64,000 nt of DNA, taken from assembly GCF_013184775.1 (NCBI RefSeq), contig NZ_JAATVV010000005.1:248001-312000 (forward strand), in the 5' to 3' direction. Position 1 is the stretch's first letter. Each line of letters starts with the position of its first letter. A program made the translations under genes and the position numbers. Below, in pieces: positions 16,715 through 25,788 of this stretch. This DNA comes from Martelella sp. HB161492 (GTDB lineage Bacteria > Pseudomonadota > Alphaproteobacteria > Rhizobiales > Rhizobiaceae). The notes under the pieces are model-generated. The model did no database searches. It was not told where the DNA came from and saw only the letters and a list, made by a program, of their open reading frames with translations.

Positions 16715-18132
16715 CGTCCGCCAGTCCCGTTCGCAACGTTGCGGTGATCGATATCGGCAAGACCAATGCCAAGGTGATCATCTATGATCTTGAGGCTCGG
16801 GCGGAGACCGGCAGGCGCGCCCGCGCCAATGCCGTGATCCGCCGTGCGCCCTATCCGCATCATGATGTCGACGGGCTCTTCGCCTTCATTCTCAACAGTC
16901 TCGAGCAGCTGAATGGCGAATGCGGTATCGACGCCATTTCGATCACCACCCATGGGGCGACCGTGGCCCTTGTCGATGGCGAGGGCGGACTGGCGCTTCC
17001 GGTGCTCGATTATGAACATGACGGACCGGACGAGATGAAGGCCCGCTATGACGCGATCCGGCCACCCTTCTCTGTCACCGGTTCCCCGCGTCTGGTGGCG
17101 GGTCTCAATATCGGTGCACAGCTGTTCTGGCAGCGGACGAGTTTTCCGACTGCTTTCGCCCGGACCGAACATGTCATCACCTATCCGCAATATTGGGGGT
17201 TTCGCCTGACAGGCGTGGTTGCCAGTGAGGTGACGAGCTGGGGCTGTCATTCGGATCTCTGGGCACCGCAGCTTGGGACGTTCTCGCCATTGGTCGCAGC
17301 CCTCGGCTTGACGGGCAGGATGGCCCCACTGAAGGCTGCGGCTGATATTCTGGGACCGGTCGGAGGCGAAATCGCCGCGCAGACCGGGCTGTCGCCCGAT
17401 TGTCCGGTCTATTGCGGTCTTCACGATTCCAATGCGTCCCTGCTGCCGCATCTGAAAAGCCTCGCGGCGCCCTTTTCCGTGGTATCGACGGGCACATGGG
17501 TGATTGCCATGGCGGTTGGTTCCGCCGTGCCGTCCCTTGATGAGGCTCGCGATACGCTGATCAATGTCAACGCGCTTGGCGATCCCGTACCGTCAGCGCG
17601 TTTCATGGGTGGGCGGGTTTTCGAGGTCGCGGCGCCGAAAGGAGCGGTGATCGAACCGGCTGATCGCAGGGACGCACTTGAGCAGGACATCATGCTGTTG
17701 CCCTCGGTTATCGGCGATACCGGTCCCTATCAGGGCCGGGCCGGCGGCTGGAATATGCCGGAAGAGGCACTGACGCCCGGTGTGAGACTGCTGACCCTTT
17801 CCTGGTATCTGGCGCTGATGACGGCGGAATGTCTGGCACTGACCGGCGCCGAAGGGCCGGTTGTCGTCGAAGGCCCCTTTGCCCAGAACCGAGACTATCT
17901 CGAAATGCTCGCCGCTGCGACCGGCCGCCCGGTTGAGAAAAGCAGGGGCAGTGGCACCAGTGTCGGTGCGGCCGGTCTTGTCAGCCAGGCCTCCCCGTCT
18001 GCCCGTTTTGAAGATGATCCACTTACCGGCCTTGCGCCAGCGCTCTATACCTATGCCGCTGAGTGGAAAAGACGTGTAGATGACGGTGATATGGGCTTCA
18101 GCCCGGTCGAATACCGTCAGCGGCGCTGGTGA
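16711..18132 (+). CDS. rhaK: Rhamnulokinase/FGGY-family sugar kinase
   Basis: Sugar kinase of 473 residues in the FGGY/ASKHA superfamily. The N-terminal phosphate loop is VAVIDIGKTNAKVIIYD; later pieces include SITTHGATVALVDGEG, CGLHDSNASLLPHL and VVSTGTWVIAMAV. Start: ATG at 16711 overlapping the rhaQ stop by 4 bp, with AAGGA upstream. In R. leguminosarum the RhaK kinase is needed not only for phosphorylation but also for ABC-dependent rhamnose uptake; the same operon order here suggests the same coupling. The 3' end overlaps the convergent gene at 18117 by 16 bp. Confidence 0.9.
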   Translation: MTSASPVRNVAVIDIGKTNAKVIIYDLEARAETGRRARANAVIRRAPYPHHDVDGLFAFILNSLEQLNGECGIDAISITTHGATVALVDGEGGLALPVLDYEHDGPDEMKARYDAIRPPFSVTGSPRLVAGLNIGAQLFWQRTSFPTAFARTEHVITYPQYWGFRLTGVVASEVTSWGCHSDLWAPQLGTFSPLVAALGLTGRMAPLKAAADILGPVGGEIAAQTGLSPDCPVYCGLHDSNASLLPHLKSLAAPFSVVSTGTWVIAMAVGSAVPSLDEARDTLINVNALGDPVPSARFMGGRVFEVAAPKGAVIEPADRRDALEQDIMLLPSVIGDTGPYQGRAGGWNMPEEALTPGVRLLTLSWYLALMTAECLALTGAEGPVVVEGPFAQNRDYLEMLAAATGRPVEKSRGSGTSVGAAGLVSQASPSARFEDDPLTGLAPALYTYAAEWKRRVDDGDMGFSPVEYRQRRW

Positions 18133-18788
18133 GCGCCGTTTCTTCGGTGGACCTCAGCCTGAAACAGCACGAATTCCTGCTGGCTTTCGATAGTCTGAGG
18201 CGCTTCGAGATTGGCCTCGTAGATCGGGTCGATCACGTAGCGCTTCAGCACGAACCGCCCCCTGTCGATGGTCCATTCACCAGAATCCCAGGCATCGCCC
18301 AGACCGCGCCATTTTGAAAAGCTCGTGATCGTATTGGTCTCGGGATCGAAGCGCGGGTTGACCAGCAGCATCTCGCTGGCAAAGCCGGTTACGACGGGAT
18401 CTCGGGAAAGCGTCGTGTCGGTGTCGTCGGCATATTCGAGAACGAAATCAGGGGTGGCGAAGCTGACGATCGCCATCGGCAGGAAATCGTCTTCGGGAGC
18501 GAAGACATAGGCGTAGCCAAGATTATAGGCGCCGAGCGAGCAGGGGATCGCGAAGAGCGTTCCATGCCGCTGCAGCGGCGTTCCATCATAGTCTTGCTCT
18601 CCCCATGTTACGGCATAGGTTTCATTGGAAATGCCTTCGAGCCGCCCGGCAAGAGTTGCGTCGCAATCGTCCGGCAGGGCGGCCATCACCATGGCGCGTG
18701 CCTGGCCGAGATCGGCATCGGCAGCTATGGCGGGCATGGCCGTCAGTAGCAGTGCCGCTGCCGCATAAAGTTCTGCGCGCATCATCAT
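18117..18788 (-). CDS. Secreted protein, DUF1176-like
   Basis: Exported protein of 223 residues. Signal peptide ~1-22 ending in AIAA, then a globular domain with two cysteines about 41 residues apart (DDCDATL, AIPCSLGAYN) likely to form a disulfide. The region TSFSKWRGLGDAWDSGEW followed by GRFVLKRYVID resembles the C-terminal part of DUF1176 proteins; I am not certain of the family. GGGGAGA 5 nt before the first of three ATG codons fixes the start. Monocistronic or co-transcribed with neighbours upstream; convergent with and slightly overlapping rhaK. No function known. Confidence 0.7.
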   Translation of the reverse strand: MMMRAELYAAAALLLTAMPAIAADADLGQARAMVMAALPDDCDATLAGRLEGISNETYAVTWGEQDYDGTPLQRHGTLFAIPCSLGAYNLGYAYVFAPEDDFLPMAIVSFATPDFVLEYADDTDTTLSRDPVVTGFASEMLLVNPRFDPETNTITSFSKWRGLGDAWDSGEWTIDRGRFVLKRYVIDPIYEANLEAPQTIESQQEFVLFQAEVHRRNGAHQRR

Positions 18789-18855
18789 GTCGTCTCCCCG
18801 ATCGGCGTCGGCGGCAGGATAGGCAGCACCAAGCGGGCGGGCAAGCGGTGGTCCG

Positions 18856-19269
18856 CTATTTCACGCGGGTCCAGATCTGGCTCCTGCACAGCGCGCCGCC
18901 GAGAATGCAGCCGGAGAGTTTCAGCCCGCCCTGGTCGGTCAGCGACATCTTGCCGGTATAGGTCTTGCCGGTTTCGTAGTCATAGAGCTTTCCCGTCCAG
19001 CCGCCCCCATCCGGCTGCATGGCGTAGATCATCTGGGCGCCGACAAGATCCCGGCCTTTTGCACTGGCGTCCGGATTTTTCGTATCTCTGGCTGGCGCCG
19101 CGAGCCAGACGATTGTGCCACAAAGCGAGGCGTCACAGGGTGCGATCGTTACCCTTGTCCTGCCGCTCTGGGTCAGCCATGTGCCCTGCGGCGACGCGGC
19201 AGATGCCGGTGCAGACAGGCAAATGGCGATGAAAAATGCGGCGAGCGACGATATGGCGATCCGTTTCAT
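18856..19269 (-). CDS. DUF2147-family exported protein
   Basis: Exported protein of 137 residues. Signal peptide ~1-24 (KRIAISSLAAFFIAICLSAP, cleavage near ASA). The rest fits DUF2147: SPQGTWLTQSGRTRVTIAPC, LCGTIVWLAAP, then GKLYDYETGKTYTGKMSL and a Cys-containing end LKLSGCILGGALCRSQIWTRV. Start: the ATG at 19267-19269 with GGGAGGATAAA directly before; longer frames upstream lack a signal peptide. It lies 86 bp past the FadL-type gene in the same direction, with a hairpin between them. DUF2147 proteins are periplasmic calycin-like proteins of unknown role, sometimes near lipid functions, which fits the FadL neighbour. Confidence 0.85.
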   Translation of the reverse strand: MKRIAISSLAAFFIAICLSAPASAASPQGTWLTQSGRTRVTIAPCDASLCGTIVWLAAPARDTKNPDASAKGRDLVGAQMIYAMQPDGGGWTGKLYDYETGKTYTGKMSLTDQGGLKLSGCILGGALCRSQIWTRVK

Positions 19270-19294
19270 TTTATCCTCCCGACTGGATTGAGGT

Positions 19295-19316
19295 GGCCCG
19301 CTTCTGGCGGCGGGCC
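19295..19316 (-). repeat. Intercistronic hairpin between the FadL-type and DUF2147 genes
   Basis: GGCCCGC at 19295-19301 pairs exactly with GCGGGCC at 19310-19316, loop 8 nt. No T tract follows on the minus strand, so it is more likely an mRNA-processing or protective hairpin than a terminator. Confidence 0.5.
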
Positions 19317-19355
19317 GTATCAGCGACCTGGCCGTTGCCAAGCCTGTCGCCGGAT

Positions 19356-20654
19356 TTAGCCGCCGAACCGGTAGCGTAATCCCAGCGTGATGATGTTGAC
19401 ATCAGAGGTCACGCTGCCGACGAAAGGCAGGCCGGAGACATAATGCGGATTGCCGTTGGTGATCGCGATATCGCCATTGCCCACCGGAAAGATGTGCTCA
19501 TAGGCCATATCAAGCGCCAGGCTCTTGTTGATCTGGTAGGTGCCGCCAAGGGCCGCGTGAATGCGGTCACTGTCGGGAAGCCTGAGGTCGCGATTGGTGG
19601 TGGTAATCGGCGACCATTCGTAGCCAAGCCCACCGCGGATGGTGAATTGCTCGGTCCACTGATATTCCGCGCCAAGAGCGACGTAGTAGCCGTCCTGATA
19701 TTCGAAGGCGAGGTCCGTAAGCTTCATGCCATTGGTCAGTCCGGCATTGCCATAGACCGGAATGGTGCCGAAGCGGCTCCAGTTTGTCCATTCGAAACCG
19801 GCATTGACGGTCAGCCGGTCGGAGACCTTCTGCTTCAGGCCGACGGTGATCTGGTCCGGTGTGTGCAAGGTCGCGTCGATGCCATAAGTGCCGGCCGGAA
19901 GCGGGGCTTTGGCAGCACCAAGGACCAGATCGCCGCTGAGTCCGAGATTGACCGAGGAGCGATAGCCAACACCGATCTCGGTGCTGTCGCTGGGCTTCAC
20001 GGTAAAACCGAGCGTATAGCCGATGCCCCAGTCATCGCCCTCAAGCGAAGCGGTGGCGGCATTGGTATAGGGGCTCATTGCCTGGGTCAGCCGGGTCTTG
20101 AAATAGAGCGCTTCAACCCCTGCGCCAATCGACAGCCAGTCATTGACCTTGACGGCAATCGTCGGGTTGATGTCATAGCTGCGCACTTCCGAGGTGCGGG
20201 CATAGATCTGGCCGGCATAATTGAACGGGTTCTTGGTCGTCAGGCCAAAGGGTGAATTCAGCGCCAGTCCCAGCCAGATCTGATCATTGACCTGATAGCT
20301 GACATAGCCGGTGGGCAGAACCGCATCAATGGCGATGTCACCGGTCGAACCCGTGCCGCCGAGACCCAGGAGCGTCGGGCTTGTCCCCTGTGACGGGGTG
20401 ATATCCGCATAGGGCAGGATCCCGGTCAGATCGAGCTGAAACTGCAGCCCGTCAAGATCCGTCATCGTGGCCGGGTTCCAGTACATGGATCCGACAAAGG
20501 CGCTGCCGGCAGCGGCGCCGGCAAAGGCCTGTCCCTGCCCGGCAGCGCTCTGCTCGCGCAAGGCAAAGGCGCCGGCAAAGGCCGTTCCAGTCATCACTGC
20601 AGACAAAAGGGCCGAAAAAACAAGGGACGTTACCCCCCGCGTCAAGATCTGCAT
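19356..20654 (-). CDS. Outer-membrane hydrophobic-compound channel (OmpP1/FadL/TodX family)
   Basis: Outer-membrane beta-barrel of 432 residues. Signal peptide 1-27 (cleavage near AFA/G), then the typical mature start GAFALREQSAAGQGQAFAGA and the NPA motif in GSMYWNPATMT. Alternating hydrophobic strands run to the end, which closes in LGLRYRFGG. FadL proteins move long-chain fatty acids or other hydrophobic molecules through a lateral opening. No fatty-acid gene is next to it; the only companion is the DUF2147 gene downstream. The upstream gap contains a direct repeat (see 20713-20739). Confidence 0.9.
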   Translation of the reverse strand: MQILTRGVTSLVFSALLSAVMTGTAFAGAFALREQSAAGQGQAFAGAAAGSAFVGSMYWNPATMTDLDGLQFQLDLTGILPYADITPSQGTSPTLLGLGGTGSTGDIAIDAVLPTGYVSYQVNDQIWLGLALNSPFGLTTKNPFNYAGQIYARTSEVRSYDINPTIAVKVNDWLSIGAGVEALYFKTRLTQAMSPYTNAATASLEGDDWGIGYTLGFTVKPSDSTEIGVGYRSSVNLGLSGDLVLGAAKAPLPAGTYGIDATLHTPDQITVGLKQKVSDRLTVNAGFEWTNWSRFGTIPVYGNAGLTNGMKLTDLAFEYQDGYYVALGAEYQWTEQFTIRGGLGYEWSPITTTNRDLRLPDSDRIHAALGGTYQINKSLALDMAYEHIFPVGNGDIAITNGNPHYVSGLPFVGSVTSDVNIITLGLRYRFGG

Positions 20655-20978
20655 CGCTCACTCCTCCCTGATCACGATACGTTTCAAAACAATCATAAGA
20701 GTTCAATAAAACACCTATAGAGAATCTACATTACCTATACGTAACAAACATGCAAGAGGTCTGACGGTCGTCAATTCGGTCGGACTGGCGATGGAAGGAC
20801 CATGATCGGCGGCACGCGACTGCCGGCGGGGCGATGACTGGGAGATGACGTTCTGCGTCGGAAAAGTGCTTTTCCCAGATATTACGCAGCGCTATAACGA
20901 TAGCCGGTAACGCGCGTCGGTTGTGAGTACCAATTAATATCTGTTGACCTTTCTCGAAAAGTACGAACTATTTAAAGC
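20655..20978. promoter_or_regulatory. Divergent promoter region, FadL-type gene / hyuA
   Basis: 324 bp without a gene. ACCTATA occurs at 20713-20719 and again at 20733-20739, exactly 20 bp apart (two helical turns), on the FadL side; read on the minus strand these are TATAGGT. On the hyuA side TTGACC at 20944-20949 resembles a -35 box, with AACTATTTA following. No Shine-Dalgarno sequence precedes the hyuA ATG. Confidence 0.45.
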
Positions 20979-23054
20979 ATGTTGAGACTTGCTATAGATA
21001 TTGGCGGAACCTTTACCGACGTCGTGCTTGAGGCTGACGCGCTCACCTCGCTTAAGGTTCTGACGACCCCCGACGCGCCCGAACGGGCAGCAATTGATGG
21101 CGGCGCAGCTCTGCTTGCCCGCAACGAACTCGATTTCGGTGCCATTGGCACCGTGATCCACGGAACCACGCTTGCCACCAATGCGCTGATCGAGCGCCGG
21201 GGTGCTAAAACGGCGCTGGTGACCACGCGCGGCTTCCGCGACATCCTGGAAATGGCCTATGAGCGCCGTTTCGATCAGTATGACACTGATATCCAGCTGC
21301 CGGAGCCGCTGGTACCGCGCGAATTGCGGCTGACGGTTTCAGAGCGCATCGACGCGCATGGCAATGTGCTGAGCGCACCGGATGAGGCCGAAATTGATGC
21401 CATCGCCGATGTTTTGCGCCGGGAAGGGGTCGAGGCCGTCGCCATTGGCTTCCTGCATTCGACCGTCAATCCGGACCATGAGCATATGGTCGCCGAATGG
21501 TTGCGGGCCCGGCTCGATCCGTCAGTCACGCTCTGCCTCAGCGCCGAAGTGTCGCCGGAAATTCGCGAATATGAACGGTTTTCCACCGTGGTCGCCAATG
21601 CCTATGTGCGGCCGCTGATGTCGCGCTATCTGCAACGCTTCGATGATGAGCTGCGCGCCCGCGGCTTTGCCGGCGAATTCATGCTGATGCTGTCCGGCGG
21701 CGGGCTTACCAGCCTGGAACAGGCGAAGAAGGTTCCGATCCGGCTGGTTGAAAGCGGCCCGGCCGGCGGTGTTGCGCTCGGTGTCCGGGTATCACGCGAG
21801 GTCGGGATCGACCGGATGCTGGCCTTTGACATGGGTGGAACCACTGCCAAGATCTGCTTTCTCGAGGATGCGACACCGGCAACGGCGCGACGCTTTGAGA
21901 TCGCCAGAGCCTGGCGGGATGTGAAGGGCAGCGGTCTGCCGGTCCGCATCCCGACAACCGAACTGGTCGAGATCGGCGCTGGCGGCGGTTCGATTGCCAG
22001 GCGCGATGCGCTTGGACGCCTTGCCGTTGGGCCGCAAAGCGCAAGCTCGGTTCCCGGACCCGCAAGCTATGGGCTCGGCGGTTTCATGCCGACGATCACG
22101 GACGCCAATGTCGTCCTTGGTAAGCTGTCGCCTGAAGGTTTTGCCGGCGGTACGATGACGCTACGCCCTGATCTTGCACTTGAAGCGATCACCCGCGACG
22201 TTGCCGAACCGCTCGGCCTTTCATCGCCGGAATGGGCTGCCGCCGGAATTGCCGAAATGGGTGAGGAGGCGATGGCCAATGCTGCCCGCGTCCACGCCAT
22301 CGAGCAGGGCAAGGATGTCACACGCTACACGCTGATGGCGTCCGGAGGTGCGGGGCCGCTCCATGCAGCCCGCCTTGCCGAAAAGCTCGGCATCGGCCGG
22401 ATCGTGATTCCCGCCCTTGCCGGTGTCGGCTCTGCGGTCGGCTTTCTAAGTGCACCGGTTGCCTACGAGGTCGCGCGCTCGGTGCTGACCGTGACCGACC
22501 ATATCGATCTCGACGCCATCCACCATCTGCAGCAGGCGATGGCCGAAGAGGCATCGGCCGTTGTGCTTCCGGCACTGGGCGCTGGCCAGTCAGCGCAGAC
22601 GACGCTTTCGGCTGAGCTACGTTACGAGGGGCAGGGCCATGCGCTGAAGATCGCGCTGGATGGTCTTGTGGCCACGCAGGATGACGTCGATGCGATGAAG
22701 GCACGCTTTATCGCCAGCTATCACGACATTTACGGCACAAGGATGCGCGACAACGCAGTGGAACTGGTTGCCCTGATCCTGGCTCTGACCGGTCCCGAAC
22801 AGGCCTTGACACCAGCGCCGCTTGGCGCCGGCGGAACGGCCGGCTTTCTGGGAACGACGTCGGTGTTCGATCCGACGTCGGGCGAGCGGGTTGCCGCCAG
22901 CCGGTTTGCGCGGCAGGAAGCCGCGGTTGGCAGCCAATTTGAAGGCCCCTTCCTGCTGAGCGAGGAACAGACCACCACCTACGGACCGGCCGGCTGGACG
23001 GCGATGGTCCATCCCGTGGGGCATATTGTCATGACACGTGGAGATGCGGCATGA
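20979..23054 (+). CDS. hyuA: Hydantoinase/oxoprolinase subunit A (N-methylhydantoinase A type)
   Basis: Large ATP-dependent amidohydrolase subunit of 691 residues. N-terminal ASKHA-like phosphate motif LAIDIGGTFTDVV at residues 4-16, then HGTTLATNALIERRGAKTAL (typical HyuA), GGGLTSLEQA, the central MLAFDMGGTTAKICF and GAGGGSIA. With HyuB it should open a five-membered cyclic amide (hydantoin, oxoproline or relative) using ATP. The protein is shorter than acetone-carboxylase-type subunits and matches HyuA. ATG at 20979 has no ribosome site; the N-terminus nevertheless fits the family exactly. Overlaps hyuB by four bases. The true substrate is unknown but must be what the co-transcribed TRAP transporter brings in. 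Confidence 0.9.
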   Translation: MLRLAIDIGGTFTDVVLEADALTSLKVLTTPDAPERAAIDGGAALLARNELDFGAIGTVIHGTTLATNALIERRGAKTALVTTRGFRDILEMAYERRFDQYDTDIQLPEPLVPRELRLTVSERIDAHGNVLSAPDEAEIDAIADVLRREGVEAVAIGFLHSTVNPDHEHMVAEWLRARLDPSVTLCLSAEVSPEIREYERFSTVVANAYVRPLMSRYLQRFDDELRARGFAGEFMLMLSGGGLTSLEQAKKVPIRLVESGPAGGVALGVRVSREVGIDRMLAFDMGGTTAKICFLEDATPATARRFEIARAWRDVKGSGLPVRIPTTELVEIGAGGGSIARRDALGRLAVGPQSASSVPGPASYGLGGFMPTITDANVVLGKLSPEGFAGGTMTLRPDLALEAITRDVAEPLGLSSPEWAAAGIAEMGEEAMANAARVHAIEQGKDVTRYTLMASGGAGPLHAARLAEKLGIGRIVIPALAGVGSAVGFLSAPVAYEVARSVLTVTDHIDLDAIHHLQQAMAEEASAVVLPALGAGQSAQTTLSAELRYEGQGHALKIALDGLVATQDDVDAMKARFIASYHDIYGTRMRDNAVELVALILALTGPEQALTPAPLGAGGTAGFLGTTSVFDPTSGERVAASRFARQEAAVGSQFEGPFLLSEEQTTTYGPAGWTAMVHPVGHIVMTRGDAA

Positions 23055-24745
23055 GCGACATGGCGAAAAACCGTCTGAGTGATGCCGAAATCATCGCCAT
23101 GAACGTGATGTGGAACCGGTTGATCTCGGTCTGCGAGGAACAGGCCAATGCGCTGCTGCGCGTCGCCTTTGGCGCTATCGTCCGCGAAGCTGGGGATCTC
23201 TCCGCCGGTATTTTCGATGCCGAGGGACGGATGATGGCCCAGGCGGTAACCGGGACACCCGGTCATGTGAACACGATGGCGCGATCGGTCAATGCGATGC
23301 TGGAAAAGGTCGCAAATGGTGCGCTGGTCGAGGGCGATGTGCTGGTGACCAACGACCCCTGGCTCGGTGCTGGCCATGTGTTCGACTTTGTCGTTGTCAC
23401 GCCGATTTTTCTCGATGGGACAATCGTCGCCTATATCGCCTCGACCTGCCATGTCGTTGACGTCGGAGGGCTCGGTTGGTCGGCGGAAGCCCGGTCGGTT
23501 TTCGAGGAAGGAGTGCTCGTTCCGGTGACAAGGCTGCGCCGTGCCGGTGTTCTGAACGAGGAACTTCTCGATCTCATTGCCACCAATTCACGGGTCCCGC
23601 GTGAAGCGCGGGGCGATATCCTGTCGCTGATGAGCTGCAATGATGAAGGCGCCAAGCGGCTGGTTGACCTGATGCGCGAATATGGGCTCGCCTCGCTTGC
23701 AGGTCTGGCGGCCTTTATTTTCGAGCGATCGGCTGACGCGACGAAGGCGGCCATCGAAAAGCTGCCAGAAGGCGTCTACGAGGCCGAAGTCGAGCTTGAT
23801 GGCTATGATGCGCCGATCCGGCTCAAGGCGCTGATGACGATTGCTAATGGCACGATCACCGCTGATCTTGCGGGTTCGGCGCCGGCGATTGCAAAAGGCA
23901 TCAACTGCCCGCTGAGCTACAGCCAGGCCTATGCCTCTTTTGGTATCAAGGTCGCAGTTGCGCCGCATGTGCCGAACAACCATGCCTCACTCGAACCGAT
24001 CCGGGTGACTGCGCCCAAGGGGCTGATTGTCAGCGCCGAGCGGCCCTGGCCGGTCACCGCGCGTCATGTCGTGGGGCAGGCCTTGCCCGACCTGATGCTT
24101 GGCTGCCTATCGGAGGCTATGCCGGGACGCATCCTTGCAGAAAGTGCTGGCGCACTCTGGGTGCTGGCGATTTCGGCGGAAGGGGAAGACGGCTTTTCAT
24201 CACTCAATGTGGCACTTGGCGGCATGGGCGCGCGTCCGTCTTCCGATGGCCTTTCGACCACGGCTTTCCCGTCCGGCGTCGGCACGGTTCCCGTCGAGAT
24301 CGCTGAGACCGTCGCACCTTTGCTCTACACGGCCAAGGAATTTGCCACCGACAGTGGCGGCCCCGGTCGCTATCGCGGCGGACTGGGCCAGGAGATCCGG
24401 ATCCGCTCGGCGCGCGGCCAGACGCTAAAATTGTCGGCCGCGGCGTTTGAGCGGCTGAAGAAGGGGGCTGCGGGACGTGACGGCGGTCTGCCCGGCCTGC
24501 CCGGCCACGCCGAGATATCCGGCGGCCGGGTGATCGACAGCAAGGGTCTCTACGCGATCGGCCCGGGCGAGGAATTGATCTTGAGAACGCCCGGCGGGGG
24601 CGGTTTCGGCGATCCGGCGGAGAGACCGGCCGAAATCCTGAACCGGGACGTGGCCCGCGGGCTCGTCAGCCATGAGGCGGCGGGCACCTATTACCAAGCA
24701 AGTCAGGACCACCAAGTGGATGGCGGTGGAACTGGTCAATCATAA
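23051..24745 (+). CDS. hyuB: Hydantoinase/oxoprolinase subunit B
   Basis: Partner subunit of 564 residues, HyuB family. Diagnostic stretches: RLISVCEEQANALLRVAFGA, VREAGDLSAGIFDAEGRMMA, GHVNTMARSVNAML, DVLVTNDPWLGAGHVFDFVV and, near the C-terminus, GGPGRYRGGLGQEIRI and the glycine-rich LRTPGGGGFGDPAERP. ATGA overlap with hyuA. Ends 13 bp before the TRAP binding-protein start, so metabolism and transport genes are one transcript. It forms the hydrolase complex with HyuA in the cytoplasm. Confidence 0.92.
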   Translation: MSDMAKNRLSDAEIIAMNVMWNRLISVCEEQANALLRVAFGAIVREAGDLSAGIFDAEGRMMAQAVTGTPGHVNTMARSVNAMLEKVANGALVEGDVLVTNDPWLGAGHVFDFVVVTPIFLDGTIVAYIASTCHVVDVGGLGWSAEARSVFEEGVLVPVTRLRRAGVLNEELLDLIATNSRVPREARGDILSLMSCNDEGAKRLVDLMREYGLASLAGLAAFIFERSADATKAAIEKLPEGVYEAEVELDGYDAPIRLKALMTIANGTITADLAGSAPAIAKGINCPLSYSQAYASFGIKVAVAPHVPNNHASLEPIRVTAPKGLIVSAERPWPVTARHVVGQALPDLMLGCLSEAMPGRILAESAGALWVLAISAEGEDGFSSLNVALGGMGARPSSDGLSTTAFPSGVGTVPVEIAETVAPLLYTAKEFATDSGGPGRYRGGLGQEIRIRSARGQTLKLSAAAFERLKKGAAGRDGGLPGLPGHAEISGGRVIDSKGLYAIGPGEELILRTPGGGGFGDPAERPAEILNRDVARGLVSHEAAGTYYQASQDHQVDGGGTGQS

Positions 24746-24758
24746 GAGGAGACAGCAG

Positions 24759-25739
24759 ATGAACATTCGCTACGCATTGATTGCCGGGGCTCTGAGCCTC
24801 ACATTTGCTCAGGCTGCATCCGCTGCAACCTGGGATTTCTCGACCCCATGGCCAGACACCAATTTTCAGGCCAAGGCGGCAAAGCAGTTTGCCGATGCCG
24901 TGCGTGAGGCAACGGATGGCGAAGTCGATATCTCGGTTCTGTCAGCTGGTTCGATCGGCGTTACCGGCAGCGAAAGCATGGCGGCCGTGGAAAGCGGTAT
25001 CGTGCAGATGGCCGATTACCTGCTGTTCCTGCAGGCCGGTGAAGAGCCGCTTCTGGCGATCGACACGCTGCCCTATCTGATTCAGGGCCAGGACGAGATG
25101 GCGGCTTTCCTCAAGGTTGCCGGCCCGACCTTTGATCAGATTGCCGAAAAGCACAATCAGAAGATCCTCTATTATGTCCCGTGGCCGTCGCCGGGGTTAT
25201 ATTCCCGCACCAAGATCACCACGGATGAGGAACTGAAGGGGCAGCGCATCCGCGCTTTTAATCCGGCAAGCTTCACCTTCCTGACCAAGCTCGGCGCCGC
25301 ACCGCTGGAAATGCCCTGGGGCGACGTGGTTCCCGCGCTTGCTGCCGGCACGATTGACGGTGTCGCAACCTCGACCTCTTCGGGCGTCGATGGCAAGCTG
25401 TGGGATACGACCGCCTTCTTCAATCCGCTGCAATGGTCGACCTCCACCGATGTCGTCACGGTCAGCCTGGATGCCTGGAACAGCCTCAGTGCCGACGAGC
25501 AGCAGGCAATCGAAGACGTGATTGCAAAGCTTGAACCCGAATTCTGGGCGATGAGTGCGGCTGAAGATCAGGGCAAAACCGAAATCCTGGTCGAAAATGG
25601 CATGACCGTTACCGAGGCGGATCCGAGCATGCGTCAGGCGATGTCCGACAGCGGTCACGCCATGTGGGATGAGTTCGTCGCCAAGGTTCCCGAAGCCGGC
25701 CCGATCATCGAAGCCTACAAGGCCTCTGCTTCAAAGTAA
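24759..25739 (+). CDS. dctP: TRAP transporter substrate-binding protein (DctP family)
   Basis: Periplasmic protein of 326 residues. Signal peptide ~1-22 (YALIAGALSLTFAQAASA). Mature domain with DctP landmarks: FQAKAAKQFADAVREATDGE, GVTGSESMAAVESGIVQMAD, LKGQRIRAFNPASFTFLTKL, MPWGDVVPALAAGTIDGVAT. The selectivity arginine of TRAP binding proteins is expected in the LKGQRIR segment, which implies a carboxylate or similar anionic group on the ligand. Start: ATG at 24759 with AGGAGA at 24746-24751. Between hyuB and the TRAP membrane genes, so the ligand is probably the HyuAB substrate or its open-ring precursor. Confidence 0.92.
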   Translation: MNIRYALIAGALSLTFAQAASAATWDFSTPWPDTNFQAKAAKQFADAVREATDGEVDISVLSAGSIGVTGSESMAAVESGIVQMADYLLFLQAGEEPLLAIDTLPYLIQGQDEMAAFLKVAGPTFDQIAEKHNQKILYYVPWPSPGLYSRTKITTDEELKGQRIRAFNPASFTFLTKLGAAPLEMPWGDVVPALAAGTIDGVATSTSSGVDGKLWDTTAFFNPLQWSTSTDVVTVSLDAWNSLSADEQQAIEDVIAKLEPEFWAMSAAEDQGKTEILVENGMTVTEADPSMRQAMSDSGHAMWDEFVAKVPEAGPIIEAYKASASK

Positions 25740-25750
25740 CAGAAACCGGG

Positions 25751-25768
25751 CTGCCGCCTCGGCGGCAG
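25751..25768 (+). repeat. Intercistronic hairpin after dctP
   Basis: CTGCCGCC (25751-25758) and GGCGGCAG (25761-25768) form a perfect 8-bp stem with a 2-nt loop, 11 bp past the dctP stop. Position right after a binding-protein gene suggests mRNA stabilisation or partial attenuation. Confidence 0.55.
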
Positions 25769-25788
25769 TCCGCTTCAGGACGGATCGA

